Notes: generated from the letters alone by a model not told the origin. Shown: positions 9,066-17,215, counted from the first letter of the stretch. The stretch is DNA of 64,000 nt from Devosia enhydra (GCF_900119845.1 NZ_FPKU01000001.1:248001-312000); one strand, 5' to 3'. A program made the numbers and translations.

Positions 9066-10523
9066 GTGAAGCTCTTCATCGCCGCCATCGGCACCGAGAC
9101 CAACACTTTTTCGCCCATCCCCACCGGCTGGGCCGCCTATCGCGAAGACCTGTTCGTGCGTCGCGATGGTTCGCTCACCTCGCCGCACTGGTTCGCCGGT
9201 CCCCTGCGTGTCTGGCGCCGGGCCGCCGAGTCCGGTGGCCATGAGGTGATCGAGAGCGTCGCCGCCTTCGCGCAGCCTGCCGGGCCCACTCGCGCCCGCG
9301 TCTGGGCCGAGATGCGCCAGATGGTGCTCGACGATCTCGACGCCGCCGGCACCCCCGACATGGTGCTGCTCAACCTGCATGGCGCCATGGTCGCCGAGGG
9401 CGAGGATGATTGCGAGGGCGACCTGGCCAGCGCCATCCGCGCCCGCCTGCCCGGTGTGGTGATCGGGGTCGAGCTCGATCTCCATTGCCACATCTCGGAC
9501 CGGCTGGTCGCGGCCGCCGATATCGTCGTCACCTACAAGGAATATCCCCATACCGATGTCGATGCCCGCGCCGCCGATGTCTACCGGCTCGCTGCCGCTA
9601 CGCGCTCGGGCGCGATCCGGCCGGCCGTGGCGGTGATCGATTGCCGCATGCTGGCGGTGTGGCGCACCCCGCGCGAGCCGGTGCGCAGCCTCGTCGATGC
9701 CATGAGCGCCGCCGAAGGGCAGGGCGGGGTGCTCTCGGTTTCGTTCGCGCACGGCTTCCCCTGGGCCGATGTGCCCGACGTCGGGGCGCGTGTCATCGCG
9801 ATTGCCGATGGCGATCCGGCGCTTGCCGACCGCACCGCCCGCGCCTTCCAGCAGCGCATCTGGGATCTGCGGTTCAAGACCCGCGATACGCTCCTCACCC
9901 TTAATGACGCCATCGGCCGCACGCTTGCGCCCGAGCCCGGGCTCACCATCTTCGCCGATGTCTGCGACAATGCCGGCGCCGGCACCTCGAGCGATGCGAC
10001 CTTCCTCCTCTCGGCTTTAGTCGAGGCGAGGGCGCGGAACGTGCTCACCGGCCTGTTCTGGGACCCTGTCGCGGTGCGCCTCTGCTTCGAGGCCGGGGAG
10101 GGCTCGCGCCTGCCGCTGCGCATCGGGGGCAAGGTCGGACCGTTCTCGGGCCAGCCCGTCGATCTCGATGTCACCGTCCGCGCGCTGGCGCCCGAGGCGT
10201 CCCAGACCTACGGCACCGGCCGGCAGGCGATGGGCGATGCGGCGCTGGTGTCCGCCGATGGCATCGATGTCGCGCTCATCAGCCTGCGCACTCAGACCTT
10301 CCACCCCGATGCCTTTGCCGCGCTCGGCGCCGACATCCGCGCCTATCGCTCGGTCTATGTGAAGTCGGCCCAGCATTTTTCGGCCGGCTTTGCTCCGGTG
10401 GCGGAGCGAATCCTCTATGTTTCGGCAGGCGGTGCGGCGGATCCCGATTTCGAGAGGATTGCCCTGCCGCGCGCCGGCCGGCCGCTCTGGCCGCTGGTGG
10501 AGGATCCATTTGCGGGGAACTGA
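9066..10523 (+). CDS. M81 family metallopeptidase (MlrC-like)
   Basis: A 485-residue protein of the M81/MlrC family, named after the enzyme that degrades linearised microcystin; most members act on unknown small peptides. Supporting segments are the N-terminal AAIGTETNTFSPIPTGW, LNLHGAMVAEG, GVELDLHCHIS and TYKEYPHTD, the last two carrying probable metal ligands, then a C-terminal MlrC domain beginning around DVCDNAGAGTSSDATF. The GTG at 9066 is preferred because families of this type start directly at the first strand; an in-frame GTG at 9021 adds 15 residues. The next gene starts 3 bp after its stop. Confidence 0.88.
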   Translation: MKLFIAAIGTETNTFSPIPTGWAAYREDLFVRRDGSLTSPHWFAGPLRVWRRAAESGGHEVIESVAAFAQPAGPTRARVWAEMRQMVLDDLDAAGTPDMVLLNLHGAMVAEGEDDCEGDLASAIRARLPGVVIGVELDLHCHISDRLVAAADIVVTYKEYPHTDVDARAADVYRLAAATRSGAIRPAVAVIDCRMLAVWRTPREPVRSLVDAMSAAEGQGGVLSVSFAHGFPWADVPDVGARVIAIADGDPALADRTARAFQQRIWDLRFKTRDTLLTLNDAIGRTLAPEPGLTIFADVCDNAGAGTSSDATFLLSALVEARARNVLTGLFWDPVAVRLCFEAGEGSRLPLRIGGKVGPFSGQPVDLDVTVRALAPEASQTYGTGRQAMGDAALVSADGIDVALISLRTQTFHPDAFAALGADIRAYRSVYVKSAQHFSAGFAPVAERILYVSAGGAADPDFERIALPRAGRPLWPLVEDPFAGN

Positions 10524-10526
10524 ACC

Positions 10527-10823
10527 ATGCTCCTGAAGCGCGAGGTGCTCGAAGCCATCAAGGCCGGCGAGATCGACCTGCAGTTCCGCCGCTGGAGCCG
10601 CCCCAGCGTCAAGCCGGGCGGCACGCTCAAGACCAAACTGGGCCTCCTCGCCATCGGCCGCATGGACGAGATGGCGCCCGAGGATGTCACCGAGGCCGAT
10701 GCGCGCCGCGCCGGCTTTGTCGACCTTGCGGCCTTCCACCGCTGGCTGTTGACGATGAAACAGGGGCCGATCTTCCAGCGCATCGAGGTGCGCTATCTCG
10801 GCGAGGCACCGGAGCAAGAATAA
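10527..10823 (+). CDS. ASCH-domain-like small protein
   Basis: A 98-residue protein beginning MLLKREVLEAIKAGEIDLQFRRW, a pattern seen in ASCH (PUA-like, RNA-binding fold) proteins, where the basic strand and the invariant aromatic form the ligand pocket. LGLLAIGRMDEM and EDVTEADARRAGF fit the following strands. It starts 3 bp after the M81 gene, so the two are cotranscribed. The family assignment is from pattern only; the role is unknown. Confidence 0.6.
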   Translation: MLLKREVLEAIKAGEIDLQFRRWSRPSVKPGGTLKTKLGLLAIGRMDEMAPEDVTEADARRAGFVDLAAFHRWLLTMKQGPIFQRIEVRYLGEAPEQE

Positions 10824-10836
10824 GACGTTTCCCTCA

Positions 10837-10862
10837 GGAACTTCGCTCGGGAGCACCGCGTT
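10837..10862 (+). promoter_or_regulatory. EcfG-type general stress response promoter for csbD
   Basis: GGAAC at 10837-10841 and CGTT at 10859-10862 are separated by 17 bases, which matches the alphaproteobacterial EcfG (RpoE2/SigT) consensus GGAAC-N16/17-CGTT. It ends 31 bp before the csbD start, and csbD genes are typical members of that regulon. Confidence 0.8.
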
Positions 10863-10893
10863 GTTAGCAAATACAACAACAAGGGAGCCTCAA

Positions 10894-11076
10894 ATGCATA
10901 AGGACGAAGTCAAGGGCGTTGCCAAGCAGGCCGGCGGCGCGATCAAGGAAGCCGCTGGCAAGGTCACCGGCAACGAGCGCCTCGAAGCCGAAGGCAAGAT
11001 CGACAAGGCCGAAGGCAAGGTCCAGCAGAAGGCAGGGCAGGTCAAAGACGCAGTCCGCGACGGCCTCAAGCACTGA
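10894..11076 (+). CDS. CsbD family stress protein
   Basis: A 60-residue, highly charged, Cys-free protein with the CsbD pattern: MHKDEVKGVAKQAGGAIKEA followed by GKVTGNERLEAEGKIDKAEG. CsbD proteins accumulate in stationary phase and general stress; their molecular action is unknown. The start has AAGGGAG about 8 bases upstream. It has its own EcfG-type promoter and its own terminator, so it is a monocistronic stress gene. Confidence 0.93.
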   Translation: MHKDEVKGVAKQAGGAIKEAAGKVTGNERLEAEGKIDKAEGKVQQKAGQVKDAVRDGLKH

Positions 11077-11108
11077 GGCTGGCGTCGCCAGCGAGTCCTG
11101 ACCCGACA

Positions 11109-11140
11109 AGGCCGTCCGCAAGGGCGGCCTTTTCTTTTTC
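11109..11140 (+). terminator. Intrinsic terminator of csbD
   Basis: AGGCCGTCC pairs with GGGCGGCCT around a GCAA tetraloop, followed by TTTCTTTTTC. It lies 32 bp after the csbD stop. Confidence 0.88.
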
Positions 11141-11165
11141 GCGGTGGCTGGCCCCAACCCCATGC

Positions 11166-11486
11166 GTCATTCCGGCGAATGCCGGAATCCAGTTTCGATT
11201 TCAGCAGCATGCGGAAGCCAGCGCCCGTGGCCAAGGCCCCCTCACCCGGCGCTCGCGCGCCGACCTCTCCCCCGAAGGGAGAGGTGAGGAGCGGTCATCC
11301 ACATCCCGAGACCCTGAAACCCCCTAACTCTCCCCCAGGGAGAGGTGGGGAGGGGCCGTCCACGTCCTGAGGGAGAGGTAAATAAGACCACCAAACGCCT
11401 CTAATGCGCGGCCGAGCCCCTCCTTACCTCTCCCTTCGGGGGAGAGGTCGGCCGCAGGCCGGGTGAGGGGGTCTTGCCGCTTGCGC
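11166..11486. repeat. Composite intergenic repeat, locus 1
   Basis: The 497-bp gap between csbD and the next gene is mostly repeat. A forward module (11166-11283) begins with the palindrome ATTCCGGCG-AAT-GCCGGAAT (11169-11188) and ends with the palindrome CTCTCCCCCGAAGGGAGAG (11265-11283). Further palindromes of the CTCTCCC/GGGAGAG type are at 11328-11344 and 11428-11446, and a reverse-oriented module tail runs to 11486. The forward module is about 90 percent identical by hand alignment to the reverse complement of 17099-17215. Confidence 0.85.
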
Positions 11487-11573
11487 CTCAGCTAGACCCC
11501 CAGCCCACATTGCCCAACGCCCCGCTCTGCCGTAACCTCGCGTCCTGCGGGGTGCGTCTCAAGGGGCTGATCA

Positions 11574-12572
11574 ATGTGGGACTTTTCGATTCCGCGGTCG
11601 CTGTCGCTGATGGGGCAGACCCTGCCATTCATCCTTTTCCGCATCATCGTCTATGCCGGCATCGCCATCGCCTATGTGCTCGTCACCGGCGTAGGGGCCG
11701 GCATCGGCTGGGGCGTGGGCGCGTTCGGTGATGCCGATTTCCAGGGCGCCTCCACCTTCTGGGGCGGGGCGATCGGCTTGGGGCTCACCGCCGGGGCGCT
11801 TTATTTCGCGCGCGAGTACATCCTCTACATCGTCAAGGCCGGGCATATCGCCGTCATGGTCGAACTGCTCGATGGCGGCAGCGTGCCCCAGGGGCGCGAC
11901 CAGATCAGCCACGCCACCGAGGTCGTGAAGGCGCGCTTTGCCGAAACCCATGTGCTCTTTGCGCTCGATCAGCTGGTCAAGGGCGTGCTGGGGGCCATTA
12001 TCGGGCTCATCCAGGGCATCACCGCCATCCTGCCCATCCCGGGGCTGCAGAACATCGTCGGGCTCGTGCGCGCCTTCCTGCGCATCGCACTCGGCCTCGT
12101 CGACGAGATCATCCTCGCTTATGCCATTCGCACCCGCTCCACCAACCCGTGGGAGTCGGCACAGACGGCGCTGGTGCTCTACACCCAGAACTACAAGACC
12201 ATGCTGCGCAATGCCGCCTGGCTCACCCTCATCACCTGGGGCCTGTCGCTTGTGGTCTTTCTCGTCATGCTGGCGCCGGCGGCGGCCATTGTCGCCCTCA
12301 TCCCCAATGCCTGGTCGGCGGGCGGGCTGGTCTTTGCGCTGATCTTTGCCTGGGCGGTCAAGGCGGCGCTGATCGAGCCCTTCGCGCTGGCCTGCCTCAT
12401 GCAGGCCTATTTCCGCACCATCGAAGGCCAGGCGCCCGATCCCGCGTGGCATTCGCGCATCTCGTCGGTCTCGGGCAAGTTCCGCCAGCTGGGCGAACGG
12501 GCCGTCGGCTGGGTCGGCGCCCGCAGGCCGTCGGGCTTTTCCACGGTCCGTCCGGGCGGCGCGACGCAGTGA
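11574..12572 (+). CDS. Integral membrane protein, unknown function
   Basis: A 332-residue protein with several strong hydrophobic segments: roughly residues 15-50, 62-80, 135-160, 215-250 and 260-290. A short cytosolic-looking region with HATEVVKARFAETHVLFALDQL lies between the second and third, and the C-terminus is polar. It looks like a conserved alphaproteobacterial inner-membrane protein, but I do not recognise a family. The downstream gene overlaps its stop in GTGA, so the two products probably act together. Confidence 0.75.
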   Translation: MWDFSIPRSLSLMGQTLPFILFRIIVYAGIAIAYVLVTGVGAGIGWGVGAFGDADFQGASTFWGGAIGLGLTAGALYFAREYILYIVKAGHIAVMVELLDGGSVPQGRDQISHATEVVKARFAETHVLFALDQLVKGVLGAIIGLIQGITAILPIPGLQNIVGLVRAFLRIALGLVDEIILAYAIRTRSTNPWESAQTALVLYTQNYKTMLRNAAWLTLITWGLSLVVFLVMLAPAAAIVALIPNAWSAGGLVFALIFAWAVKAALIEPFALACLMQAYFRTIEGQAPDPAWHSRISSVSGKFRQLGERAVGWVGARRPSGFSTVRPGGATQ

Positions 12573-12901
12573 AGGAGGTTCGGCTCGTCCTCGATTTCCG
12601 GCTGGTGGCGCGCGGCTATGCGCCACTCGTTGTCGATGGCCAGCTGACGACACTCGCCTTCTGGGGCTTCCCGCGCGATCTCAACCGCCGGCTCGAACGT
12701 CTCAACCTGCTCTATGATCGGCAGGTGAACTGGAAAAACCTTGCCGATCCCACCTGGCACCTGAGCGAGCGCGACCGGCGGGAATTCAACGCATTGCTCG
12801 ATATCGTGGTCGCCGAGCTTCTGGGTGAACTCGGCGGCGCCTGGGCGCTGGTGGTCGATACGCCCTATCTCGCCCCGGCGGCGGAGGACGACAGCCGGTA
12901 G
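12569..12901 (+). CDS. Small soluble protein translationally coupled to the membrane protein
   Basis: A 110-residue protein starting at GTG 12569, within the GTGA that ends the upstream membrane-protein gene. The sequence (KEVRLVLDFRLVARGYAPLVVD, then RRLERLNLLYDRQVNWKNLADP) has no membrane segment. No family was recognised. The longer frame from 12149 is out-of-frame coding for the upstream gene and was rejected. The C-terminus overlaps the convergent reductase gene by 37 bp. Confidence 0.65.
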   Translation: MKEVRLVLDFRLVARGYAPLVVDGQLTTLAFWGFPRDLNRRLERLNLLYDRQVNWKNLADPTWHLSERDRREFNALLDIVVAELLGELGGAWALVVDTPYLAPAAEDDSR

Positions 12902-13416
12902 TGCAGGCGCACGCAGCCCGGGCCGCTGGGCCGCGCCGAAACGAGTTCGACCGTCGCTGCGAAGCCGGTGGGCGGAAACAGCGGCACGCCGCCCCCCAGC
13001 AATTCGGGAATCACATAGATCTCGATCTCGTCGAGCGCGCCGCGTTCCATGAAGGCCATTTGCAGCCGCCCCCCGCCCAGCATCCACGCATCCCCATCCG
13101 GCAGCGCGCGCAATTCGGCGATCAGCGCATCGATATCGGAACGCGCGATGATATCGACGCCCTCGGGCGCCGCGAGGGCACGAGAGGTGACGACATAGAC
13201 GCGCTTGCCCTCATAGGGCCAGGGCCCGCCCTCGCGGATCAGCCAGTCATAGGTGCCCCGGCCCATCACCAGCGTCCTGATGCGCGCCAGAAACAGCGCG
13301 GGGTCATCCTCTCCGAACGCCGTGGTATCGTATTTGAACAGCCAGTCGAGGCTGTCGTTCGGGCCGGCGATATAGCCATCAAGGCTCGCCGCGATATATC
13401 CCAGGATCCGCGCCAT
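12865..13416 (-). CDS. Dihydrofolate reductase / RibD C-terminal-like protein
   Basis: A 183-residue member of the dihydrofolate-reductase-like superfamily (RibD_C). It begins ARILGYIAASLDGYIAGPNDSLDWL, the hallmark of this group, then has LVMGRGTYDW and WMLGGGRLQMAFMERGALDEIEI, which form the NADPH-binding region. Members are flavin- or pteridine-type reductases of mostly unknown substrate. The ATG at 13416 follows AAGGAG with 8-base spacing. It is divergent from a TetR gene across a perfect operator, so it is probably the TetR target. Confidence 0.87.
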   Translation of the reverse strand: MARILGYIAASLDGYIAGPNDSLDWLFKYDTTAFGEDDPALFLARIRTLVMGRGTYDWLIREGGPWPYEGKRVYVVTSRALAAPEGVDIIARSDIDALIAELRALPDGDAWMLGGGRLQMAFMERGALDEIEIYVIPELLGGGVPLFPPTGFAATVELVSARPSGPGCVRLHYRLSSSAAGAR

Positions 13417-13454
13417 GACCCACACTCCTTGCCAGGATCGGTCCTGGATATATA

Positions 13455-13472
13455 TAAACGAATGATCGTTTA
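13455..13472. promoter_or_regulatory. Perfect inverted repeat, probable TetR operator
   Basis: TAAACGA (13455-13461) and TCGTTTA (13466-13472) form a perfect 7-bp inverted repeat with an ATGA spacer. It lies in the 70-bp AT-rich gap between the divergent reductase and tetR starts, where it could repress both genes. Confidence 0.85.
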
Positions 13473-13486
13473 CAATAGAGGTCCGC

Positions 13487-14050
13487 TTGCCCCGCCCCCG
13501 CTCGATCAGCGATGAAGCCCTTCTCGATGCAGCCCTCGGCCTGATGGCGAGGACCGGGCCGGAGGGGCTGAGCTTTGCCGCCCTGTCGTCGGCCTCAGGC
13601 CTTGCGCCGGCGACCCTCGTCCAGCGCTTTGGTTCGCGCGATCGGCTGATGGAGGCGGCCTTGCTGCGCGCCTGGGATCGGCTCGATGCCGAAACCGCCG
13701 CCGCCGACGCGGATTGCCCCGTCACGCCCCAGGGCGCCGTGGCACTTCTCGTCCGGCTCTCCGGCGCGCCGGATGGGCCCGATACGCATGGCGAGGGGCT
13801 TTTGCTGCTGCGCGAGGATTTTCGCCGCCCCGTGCTGCGGGCACGGGGGGCGGCATGGGGCACGGCTCTGGCCACGGCGCTCGGCCGACGCATCGCTCCG
13901 GGCAACCCCAAGTCCGTGGCGCTGGGCCGGCTGATGGCGAGCCAATGGCAGGGCGCGGTCATCTGGTGGGGGTTTTCCCGAACCGGCACGCTGGCCGAGA
14001 CAGTCTCGGCCGAGCTCTCCGCCTGGCTCCGCCTCACTGCCCGCGCTTGA
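13487..14050 (+). CDS. TetR/AcrR family transcriptional regulator
   Basis: A 187-residue repressor. The N-terminal helix-turn-helix reads SISDEALLDAALGLMARTG...FAALSSASGLAPATLVQRFGSRDRL, which is a normal TetR DNA-binding domain; the C-terminal half is a variable ligand domain with W and L-rich helices. The best start is TTG at 13487 (AGAGG 5 bases upstream); no ATG is available before the HTH. It faces the reductase gene across the palindrome at 13455-13472. Its 3' end overlaps the convergent gluconokinase gene by 17 bp. Confidence 0.9.
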   Translation: MPRPRSISDEALLDAALGLMARTGPEGLSFAALSSASGLAPATLVQRFGSRDRLMEAALLRAWDRLDAETAAADADCPVTPQGAVALLVRLSGAPDGPDTHGEGLLLLREDFRRPVLRARGAAWGTALATALGRRIAPGNPKSVALGRLMASQWQGAVIWWGFSRTGTLAETVSAELSAWLRLTARA

Positions 14051-14597
14051 ACGACCTGAGGTGGTCGACGGCCTTGACCGCGCGCGTCGCAAGCGTTTCC
14101 ACCGGCTCCCGCACATCGAGCACGAGTACATTTTCGATGGCCGGATCGGGTTCTTCGAGGGTGGCGAACTGGCTCTCGAGCAGGCTTTGCGGCATGTATT
14201 CGTGCTGCCGTCGCGCCATGCGCTCGGCGATGACGCTGCGATCGCCCTTCAGATAGACAAAGAGGATCGGCTCGCCGGCCTTTTCAACGAGGTAATCGCG
14301 ATAGCTCTTCCTCAGCGCCGAGCACGCGCCGACCGCCGCGCCCTTCTGCCCCGCCGCCTCGTGCAGCGCCTGCGCCAGCCTTTCGAGCCAGGGCCAGCGA
14401 TCGGCATCGGTGAGCGGGGTTCCCGCCCGCATCTTCTCGACATTTTCGGGCGGGTGATAGCCGTCGCCATCGAGGAACGGCAGGTGCAGGCGGCGGGCAA
14501 TGGCCTTGCCCGTCGTCGATTTGCCGCTCGAGGAGACGCCCATCACGATGATGAGGCGCGCCGCCTCAGACCGTCGCGGAGAAGGCGCCGTCGACAT
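14034..14597 (-). CDS. gntK: Gluconokinase
   Basis: GntK phosphorylates gluconate to 6-phosphogluconate. The 187-residue length matches the small P-loop type. Walker A is GVSSSGKST at residues 20-28, and DGDGYHPPENVEKMRAGTPLTD is the gluconate-binding segment typical of the family, with ALRKSYRD further on. Its start overlaps the end of the upstream SDR gene by 32 bp, so the two genes form an operon that feeds 6-phosphogluconate to the divergent gnd gene. Confidence 0.95.
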   Translation of the reverse strand: MSTAPSPRRSEAARLIIVMGVSSSGKSTTGKAIARRLHLPFLDGDGYHPPENVEKMRAGTPLTDADRWPWLERLAQALHEAAGQKGAAVGACSALRKSYRDYLVEKAGEPILFVYLKGDRSVIAERMARRQHEYMPQSLLESQFATLEEPDPAIENVLVLDVREPVETLATRAVKAVDHLRSFKRGQ

Positions 14598-15336
14598 AAA
14601 GAATGTGTCCGTTCACGAAGCTTGCCGCATCCGAAGCGAGGAACACGGCCGCCCCGCCGAGTTCGGAAGGGTCGCCCCAGCGCCCCATCGGCGTGCGCCG
14701 CTCGATCCAGGCGTTGAAATCGACATTGGCCACCAGCGCCTCGTTCATCTCGGTGCGGAAATAGCCCGGCGCGATGCCGTTGACGTTGAGCCCGTGCTTG
14801 GCCCAATCCGTCGCCATGCCGCGCGTCAGATTGGCGATCGCCGCCTTGCTCGCCGCATAGGGGGCGATCGAGGGGCGCGACACATGGCTCATCAGCGAGC
14901 AGATATTGATCATCTTGCCGCGGCGCCGCGCGATCATGCCCTGCGCCACCGCCTTGCCCACGATGAAGGCCGAGGTCAGGTTGGTCATCATCACGCGCTC
15001 GAACTGGGCGAGCGGAAAATCCTCGAGCGGGCTGCGATGCTGCACCCCGGCATTGTTGACGAGAATATCGATGGGCCCGATCTTGTCCTCGCAATGGGCG
15101 ATGGCCTCGTTCACGCTCTCCTCGCTCGTCACGTCGAAAGCGAGCGCCGAGACCTTGCGGCCGCCTTCGGCGAGCCCGGCCGCGGCGGCGCCGAGCGTCT
15201 GCTGGTCGCGCCCGTTGAGTACGATTTCCGCGCCGGCGCCGGCCAGCGCGGTGGCAATCGCCAGCCCCAGGCCCCGGCTTGAGCCGGTCACCAGCGCCCG
15301 GCGCCCGGCAAGGCTGAATTGTGCGAGCGTGTTCAA
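14566..15336 (-). CDS. SDR oxidoreductase, probable gluconate 5-dehydrogenase
   Basis: A 256-residue short-chain dehydrogenase with TGSSRGLG at residues 17-24 (NAD(P) binding), NNAG at 94-97, Ser147 and the catalytic pair Tyr160/Lys164. The neighbourhood (gluconokinase overlapping by 32 bp, 6-phosphogluconate dehydrogenase divergent) suggests 5-keto-gluconate reduction to gluconate, as in IdnO/Gno. The start is TTG at 15336, supported by GGAGG 9 bases upstream. The reading frame remains open for 1.5 kb upstream, but that part is antisense to gnd. The substrate assignment is contextual. Confidence 0.85.
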   Translation of the reverse strand: MNTLAQFSLAGRRALVTGSSRGLGLAIATALAGAGAEIVLNGRDQQTLGAAAAGLAEGGRKVSALAFDVTSEESVNEAIAHCEDKIGPIDILVNNAGVQHRSPLEDFPLAQFERVMMTNLTSAFIVGKAVAQGMIARRRGKMINICSLMSHVSRPSIAPYAASKAAIANLTRGMATDWAKHGLNVNGIAPGYFRTEMNEALVANVDFNAWIERRTPMGRWGDPSELGGAAVFLASDAASFVNGHILYVDGAFSATV

Positions 15337-15492
15337 GGCAGATCCTCCGGAAAGCGCACCCGGCCCCTGGCCGTTGGCGCCATTGGTAAGGGCCCCGGCG
15401 ATGCGCCGCAAGTCCGCTTTAGGGTGGCAATCCGTCTGATCCCGTGCCAGAAAGCGGCCCATTCGACTTCGTGCTGAAATGGAATTGCGATC

Positions 15493-16911
15493 ATGGCATC
15501 TGCCGATATCGGGCTTGTCGGTCTGGCGGTGATGGGCTCGAACCTCGCGCTCAACATCGCCGAAAAAGGCTACACCATCGCGGTCCATAACCGCACGGCC
15601 GCCCGCATCGATGATTTCGTCGCAGAGGCGAAGTCCCAGGGGCTTTCCGAGCGTGTCGTGCCGGAGGCCGATCTCGCCGCCTTCGTCGCCTCGGTCAAGC
15701 GTCCGCGCTCGATCATCATCATGGTCAAGGCCGGCGCCCCGGTCGATGCGATGATCGCGCAGCTGCTTCCCCATCTCGAGCCCGGCGATGCCATCCTCGA
15801 ATGCGGCAATTCCCTTTATGCCGATACCGACCGTCGCTTTGCCGCGCTCGAGCCGAAAGCCATCGGCTATCTCGGCGTCGGCGTCTCGGGTGGCGAAGAG
15901 GGGGCCCGCCACGGCCCCGCCATCATGGTGGGCGGGTCCGAGGAGCAGTGGCACAACGCCCAGCCCATCCTCGAAGCCATCGCCGCCAAGTTCAAGGGCG
16001 AGCCCTGCTGCGCCTATCTGGGGCGCGGTGGCGCCGGCCATTTCGTCAAGACCATCCATAACGGCATCGAATATGGCGACATGCAGATGATCGCCGAGGT
16101 CTATGGCGTCATGCGCGACGGGCTGGGCATGAGCCCCGCCGCCGCCTCCGAGGTCTTCCGCAAATGGAACGAGGGCCCGCTCAACTCCTATCTCATCGAG
16201 ATCACCGGCCATGTTCTGGCCGCCATAGATGAGGAAACCGGCACGCCGCTGGTCGATCTCATCCTCGACAAGGCCGGCCAGAAGGGCACCGGCGTCTGGT
16301 CCGCCATCGTTGCCCAGCAGCTGGGCGTCCCCGCCACCGCCATCGAGGGCGCGGTTGCCGCCCGCTCCATCTCCTCGCGCAAGGATGAGCGCCTCGCCGC
16401 CGAGGCCGTCTACGGCCAGCGCGGCGGCGGCTCCGTCTCGGTTTCGCTCGAAACCCTTGAACAGGCGCTTCTGGCCGGCAAGATCGTCTCCTACGCGCAG
16501 GGCTTTGCCGTGATGGCCAAGGCCTCGGAGGACAAGGGCTGGAACCTGCCGCTCGCCACCATTGCCCGCATCTGGCGTGCCGGCTGCATCATCCGCTCGC
16601 GCTTCCTCGATCAGATGTCGGCGGCCTATGCCCGCGGCGAAGCCACCAACCTGCTGATGGTGCCCGATTTCGTCTCGGTGATGAAGGCCAGCCATCCGGC
16701 CCTGCGCGAGGTCGTCGCCGCCGGCGCCCGCGCCGAGTTGCCGCTGCCCTGCCTCTCCGCCGCACTCTCCTATTTCGATGCCTACCGCCAGGGCCGCGGC
16801 ACCGCCAACCTCATCCAGGGCCAGCGCGATTTCTTCGGCGCCCACGGCTTCGAAATCCCCGGCCGCGGCACCAACCTCCACGGCACCTGGCCCTCGACGT
16901 TGGGAAAGTAG
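15493..16911 (+). CDS. gnd: 6-phosphogluconate dehydrogenase (decarboxylating)
   Basis: Gnd oxidises and decarboxylates 6-phosphogluconate to ribulose 5-phosphate with NADP or NAD. The 472-residue length is that of the long, dimeric enzyme. The N-terminal Rossmann motif is GLAVMGSNLALNIAEKG, the substrate-loop signature is VSGGEEGARHGP, and the catalytic lysine region reads KTIHNGIEYGDMQ. It is divergent from the SDR-gntK operon across 156 bp, so gluconate capture and oxidation are probably co-regulated. With rpe at 2.2 kb the window holds much of the oxidative pentose branch. Confidence 0.96.
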   Translation: MASADIGLVGLAVMGSNLALNIAEKGYTIAVHNRTAARIDDFVAEAKSQGLSERVVPEADLAAFVASVKRPRSIIIMVKAGAPVDAMIAQLLPHLEPGDAILECGNSLYADTDRRFAALEPKAIGYLGVGVSGGEEGARHGPAIMVGGSEEQWHNAQPILEAIAAKFKGEPCCAYLGRGGAGHFVKTIHNGIEYGDMQMIAEVYGVMRDGLGMSPAAASEVFRKWNEGPLNSYLIEITGHVLAAIDEETGTPLVDLILDKAGQKGTGVWSAIVAQQLGVPATAIEGAVAARSISSRKDERLAAEAVYGQRGGGSVSVSLETLEQALLAGKIVSYAQGFAVMAKASEDKGWNLPLATIARIWRAGCIIRSRFLDQMSAAYARGEATNLLMVPDFVSVMKASHPALREVVAAGARAELPLPCLSAALSYFDAYRQGRGTANLIQGQRDFFGAHGFEIPGRGTNLHGTWPSTLGK

Positions 16912-16936
16912 GACAGAGCAATCCACCCACGGCGTG

Positions 16937-17215
16937 ATTCCGGCGAAAGCCGGAATAACATCGTCAGTGGGGGGCGGCTACGTGTCTGGCTCACGCGCAA
17001 GCGGCAAGGCCCCCTCTCCCGGCCTGCAGCCGACCTCTCCCCCAAAGGGAGAGGCAAGGGGTGCGCGGGCCTCGGGATGCGGGTCGGGCCCTCTTCACCT
17101 CTCCCTTTGGGGGAGAGGTCGGCGCGTAGCGCCGGGTGAGGGGGCCTTGGCCACAGGCGCTGGCTTCCCCATTCTGCTGAAATCCAAACCGGCTTCCGCC
17201 ATTCGCCGGAATGAC
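16937..17215. repeat. Composite intergenic repeat, locus 2
   Basis: The 349-bp gap after gnd is filled by the same repeat family as 11166-11486. It opens with the palindrome ATTCCGGCG-AAA-GCCGGAAT (16937-16956). A forward half-module runs from 16995 to about 17053 and ends in CTCTCCCCCAAAGGGAGAG; a reverse module runs from 17099 to 17215. The forward half-module matches the reverse complement of the tail at 11446-11486 of locus 1. No gene is supported here. Confidence 0.85.

Noticed and set aside
12149-12568. 250-residue plus-strand frame overlapping the membrane protein gene.
   Set aside because: The first 140 residues are out-of-frame membrane-protein sequence; only the part from 12569 is supported.
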